This document shows positions 61,091-64,000 of a DNA stretch of 64,000 nucleotides, piece after piece; position 1 is the first letter of the stretch; each line of letters starts with the position of its first letter. The stretch is from Candidatus Enterovibrio escicola. GTDB lineage: Bacteria > Pseudomonadota > Gammaproteobacteria > Enterobacterales > Vibrionaceae. Made by a program: the position numbers and the translations under genes. The stretch spans positions 17,967-81,966 of the forward strand of contig NZ_NBYY01000031.1 of the NCBI RefSeq assembly GCF_002464935.1, in the 5' to 3' direction. The notes beneath the pieces are model-generated. The model did no database searches. It was not told the DNA's origin and worked only from the letters and a program-made list of their open reading frames with translations.

Positions 61091-62053
61091 TTAACAGTAA
61101 CCATAACTTAGAAGACGCTGATAACGACGTTCACACAACACCGATGCATCTAGTGGTACCAAATCACCAAGCTGCTGGATCAGGAGTGCTTTGATATTAG
61201 AAGCTATCTGAGCATAATTCCGATGTGCACCACCCATAGGTTCAGGAATAATGTTATCAATCAAGCCCAGCTCTTTCAGACGTAGTGACGTGATGCCCAT
61301 AGCTTCTGCGGCTTGTGGCGCCTTACCAGAATCCCGCCAAAGAATAGAAGCACAACCTTCTGGGGATATCGTGGAGTAAGTCGAGTACTGCAGCATATTG
61401 ACATAGTCGCCCACTCCAATCGCCAACGCACCCCCTGAACCACCTTCACCAATAACCGTGCAAATAATAGGTACAGTTAAACTAGACATTTCTTTCAGGT
61501 TGCGCGCAATTGCTTCAGACTGGCCACGCTCTTCTGCACCAACACCAGGGTAAGCTCCAGCAGTATCAATGAACGTAATAATTGGCATTTTAAAACGCTC
61601 CGCCATTTTCATCAGGCGCAAAGATTTGCGGTAACCCTCTGGTTTAGGCATGCCAAAATTGCGAATAACCTTATCGCGGGTTTCTCGACCTTTTTGGTGC
61701 CCAATAATCATGACTGGTCGACTACCAATCCGTGCCATGCCACCGACGATAGCTTTGTCATCTGCGTATGCACGATCACCTGCCAATTCTTCAAATTCAG
61801 TGAATATCAGATCAGTATAGTCTAAAGTGTAAGGGCGTCTTGGGTGACGAGCAAGCTGTACTACCTGCCATGCGCCTAAGTTACTGAATATCTTTCTTGT
61901 CAATTCAGCTCTTTTTATCTCCAATTGCTCGATTTCTTTATCAAGGTTAACAGCGTCTAGATCGTCACTGCACCTAGACACGAGACGCAGGGCTTCAATT
62001 TTTGCTTCTAGGTCAGCAATTGGCTGTTCAAATTCAAGAAAATTAAGACTCAT
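61091..62053 (-). CDS. accA: Acetyl-CoA carboxylase carboxyltransferase, alpha subunit
   Basis: With AccD forms the carboxyltransferase that makes malonyl-CoA, the committed step of fatty-acid synthesis. 320 residues, family length, starting [20 protein letters not shown] with a short coiled-coil region. The crotonase-like core carries [35 protein letters not shown] and [16 protein letters not shown]. Located between dnaE and tilS as in most gamma-proteobacteria; 218 bases separate it from dnaE. Confidence 0.97.
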   Translation of the reverse strand: MSLNFLEFEQPIADLEAKIEALRLVSRCSDDLDAVNLDKEIEQLEIKRAELTRKIFSNLGAWQVVQLARHPRRPYTLDYTDLIFTEFEELAGDRAYADDKAIVGGMARIGSRPVMIIGHQKGRETRDKVIRNFGMPKPEGYRKSLRLMKMAERFKMPIITFIDTAGAYPGVGAEERGQSEAIARNLKEMSSLTVPIICTVIGEGGSGGALAIGVGDYVNMLQYSTYSTISPEGCASILWRDSGKAPQAAEAMGITSLRLKELGLIDNIIPEPMGGAHRNYAQIASNIKALLIQQLGDLVPLDASVLCERRYQRLLSYGYC

Positions 62054-62271
62054 AGAGAGAATCCTGTTCAGGTAATTAAATTGCCCATTATTCGGTTATT
62101 TATTCAATAAATTGGAAGTCATACCAACATAACTGGAAATTCAGTATTCATGGTTTCCACCACTTAGATATCATGATTTCTAACAGAAGTTATCATCCAT
62201 GAAGACACGTTCTGCACGAACACTAACTTATTGAACCCATGACTCATTATCCAATTAACCAGCCAAAAGTA

Positions 62272-64000
62272 TCAATTAAATTCTAACTCAACTTGTTTAT
62301 CTCCGAGAAGGCTTTTTAATTCATCAATCAGTTTATCGTCTGGTGTGACAGACCACTCTGTTCCTAAGACCAATTTCGCGCGTACATCGTCACGCTGATA
62401 ATACAGATTAATAGGAATGCTTCCATCTCGGTGAGGTGCAAGAACTTCACTGAATCGTGAGAAAAATGTGTTATCAATTTGCCTCTCGGTAATCGAGATA
62501 GCAATACTGCGTAAGTATTTCTTACGAGCCTGAGAAATATCCAGAACTTCACGCGCACACATTTTAATACTACTATTAAAGTCATCGAAACTAACCTGTC
62601 CAGATACCACCAGAATCCGATCTTTCTCGATAAGATCCCGATATTTTTCTAATTCATCTGAGAACAACATCACCTCCATACGACCGGAACGATCGTCTAA
62701 TGTTAGAATACCAATACGAGAACCACGCTTGGTTGTCATCACTTTTGCAGCGATAACCAAACCCGCCACGGTCGACACTACTTTTCGTTTCGTCGCATGG
62801 GCATCTTTCAAACTCCAAGTGATGTAATGCTTTAATTCTTTAATATAGCGATTGATTGGGTGTCCTGTTAAATAGAGTCCCAGGGTTTCTCTTTCTCTTT
62901 CTAGCCAAACTTTTTCTGGCCAAGGTGGTACTTGTACTGGCTTCTGATTAGCCTCTTCCAGTCTATCCGTCAGTACACCAAACATGTCAACCTGACCAAA
63001 GACTTTTGCGTGATGAAGCTGGTTTGCTGATTTAATCGCATCACCCAATAAGGACATCATCGCCGCTCGATGTGAACCAAGTCTATCCAATGCACCAGAC
63101 TGAATAAGCTTTTCAATGACTCGTTTATTCACTTTTTTAGTGTCAATTCGTGCACATAAATCAAATAAATCACAAAAAAACCCCCCTTCCTCCCTCGCCT
63201 CGATGATGTTTTCAATTGGGGCTTCACCTATCCCCTTGATCGCACCAACACCGTAAACTATTTCACCTTCTTTATTGACGTTAAATCGATATAAACCAAC
63301 ATTCACATCAGGTGGCAAGATGGTCAACTTCATACGACGACATTCTTCTACCAATCCGATGATTTTATCAGTATTATCCATATCTGCGGTCATTACCGCC
63401 GCCATGAACTCTGCTGGATAGTACGTTTTTAACCAAAGCGTCTGGTAAGACACCAACGCATAGGCTGCAGAATGCGATTTATTAAAGCCATAACCAGCAA
63501 ATTTCTCAACTAGATCAAAGATCTTCATCGATAACTCGACATCGATGCCATTATTCAATGCACCACTTTCAAACGTGATACGTTGCTTAACCATTTCTTC
63601 TGGTTTCTTCTTGCCCATTGCGCGCCGAAGCATATCTGCCTCACCCAATGAATAACCAGCTAATATCTGCGCAATTTGCATCACCTGTTCTTGATACAAG
63701 ATGATGCCATAGGTTGGTTCAAGAATGTGTCTCAGTGATTCATGTTGCCACTTTTCATCAGGATACGATACGGCTTCATGCCCACGCTTACGATTGATAA
63801 AGTTATCAACCATCCCTGATTGTAGGGGGCCAGGGCGGAATAAAGCAACCAGTGCAATCATGTCTTCGAAACAATCTGGTTGTAAACGCTTGATGAGATC
63901 TTTCATACCTCGTGATTCAAGTTGAAACACTGCAGTGGTTTCTGCCTTTTGTAAGATACTGAATGGCTCAGCGTCGTCCACAGAGATCTCTTCAATACGG
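62272..64000 (-). CDS. dnaE: DNA polymerase III alpha subunit, C-terminal part (cut by window edge)
   Basis: Replicative polymerase. The window holds about 575 of roughly 1160 residues; the frame stays open to base 64000 ([13 protein letters not shown]), so the true start lies outside. GTG 63980 is an internal Val codon. It covers the end of the palm and the fingers ([67 protein letters not shown]), the beta-binding and helix-hairpin-helix region, the beta-clamp motif QVDMF and the C-terminal OB domain. No disruption is visible. Its proofreading partner dnaQ is 30 kb away. Confidence 0.97.
   Translation of the reverse strand, partial: RIEEISVDDAEPFSILQKAETTAVFQLESRGMKDLIKRLQPDCFEDMIALVALFRPGPLQSGMVDNFINRKRGHEAVSYPDEKWQHESLRHILEPTYGIILYQEQVMQIAQILAGYSLGEADMLRRAMGKKKPEEMVKQRITFESGALNNGIDVELSMKIFDLVEKFAGYGFNKSHSAAYALVSYQTLWLKTYYPAEFMAAVMTADMDNTDKIIGLVEECRRMKLTILPPDVNVGLYRFNVNKEGEIVYGVGAIKGIGEAPIENIIEAREEGGFFCDLFDLCARIDTKKVNKRVIEKLIQSGALDRLGSHRAAMMSLLGDAIKSANQLHHAKVFGQVDMFGVLTDRLEEANQKPVQVPPWPEKVWLERERETLGLYLTGHPINRYIKELKHYITWSLKDAHATKRKVVSTVAGLVIAAKVMTTKRGSRIGILTLDDRSGRMEVMLFSDELEKYRDLIEKDRILVVSGQVSFDDFNSSIKMCAREVLDISQARKKYLRSIAISITERQIDNTFFSRFSEVLAPHRDGSIPINLYYQRDDVRAKLVLGTEWSVTPDDKLIDELKSLLGDKQVELEFN

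Noticed and set aside
1..64000. CRISPR array, prophage, secretion or biosynthetic cluster
   Set aside because: No regularly spaced direct repeats, phage structural genes or multi-gene specialised cluster could be seen on either strand.

Overview
The window looks like a chromosomal segment of a gamma-proteobacterium of the Vibrionaceae. It is AT-rich and caught in the middle of genome reduction driven by insertion sequences (ISs). Intact single-copy housekeeping genes of Vibrio/Enterovibrio type are islands in a sea of broken ISs: ugd, cspA, xthA, ffs, pflB-pflA, purMN, yafJ-gmhA, dnaQ/rnhA, gloB, mltD, glyA, gmhB, proS, tilS, accA, dnaE. The combination of Vibrionaceae-specific families (TIGR03503, DUF2066, a VC2046/SO_2500-like protein), a partly Vibrio-like gene order and very heavy IS decay fits a luminous deep-sea fish symbiont such as the anglerfish Enterovibrio symbionts. 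That assignment is inference from general knowledge and was not tested.

Layout. 1-12.8 kb: ugd, cspA, 4.5S RNA and xthA among IS5/IS903-like, IS982, IS1, ISL3 and IS256 remnants, including an ISL3 element with a passenger gene inserted inside an IS982 copy. 12.8-16.1 kb: pyruvate formate-lyase and its activase, the anaerobic formate branch. 16.1-21.4 kb: an IS scrap yard (IS30, IS903-like, IS256, IS982). 21.5-28.7 kb: yafD-like gene, a VC2046-like gene, purMN, yafJ and gmhA. 28.7-31.1 kb: IS982 and IS630 remnants. 31.2-36.9 kb: the densest gene block (TIGR03503, dnaQ, rnhA, yafS-like, gloB, mltD). 36.9-48.8 kb: glyA, a DUF2066 gene and an AlaDH/PNT-fold dehydrogenase separated by nested ISs. 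48.8-52.3 kb: gene-poor DNA with tRNA-Trp, tRNA-Ala and a possible 51-residue membrane peptide. 52.3-55.9 kb: gmhB, IS30, ISAs1, IS903-like, IS982 and IS66 fragments, and a dead guaC. 55.9-64 kb: proS, IS903-like/IS30/IS982 debris, then tilS, accA and the 3' half of dnaE.

Functionally the retained genes cover DNA replication and repair (dnaE, dnaQ, rnhA, xthA), translation (proS, tilS, tRNAs, SRP RNA), purine and one-carbon metabolism (purMN, glyA), fatty-acid initiation (accA), fermentation (pflBA), LPS heptose and sugar-nucleotide synthesis (gmhA, gmhB, ugd), wall turnover (mltD) and methylglyoxal detoxification (gloB). Purine salvage (guaC) is lost while de novo synthesis is kept.

At least nine IS families are visible. 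No copy in the window has an intact full-length transposase, so this expansion looks extinct here. The most informative signals are these: IS982 copies lying at one exact TAATTA site inside the IS903-like element in both orientations; palindromic mini-elements built from two IS982 left ends; a 56-bp repeat of constant length and unknown origin; and an acidic passenger gene carried by the ISL3 element.
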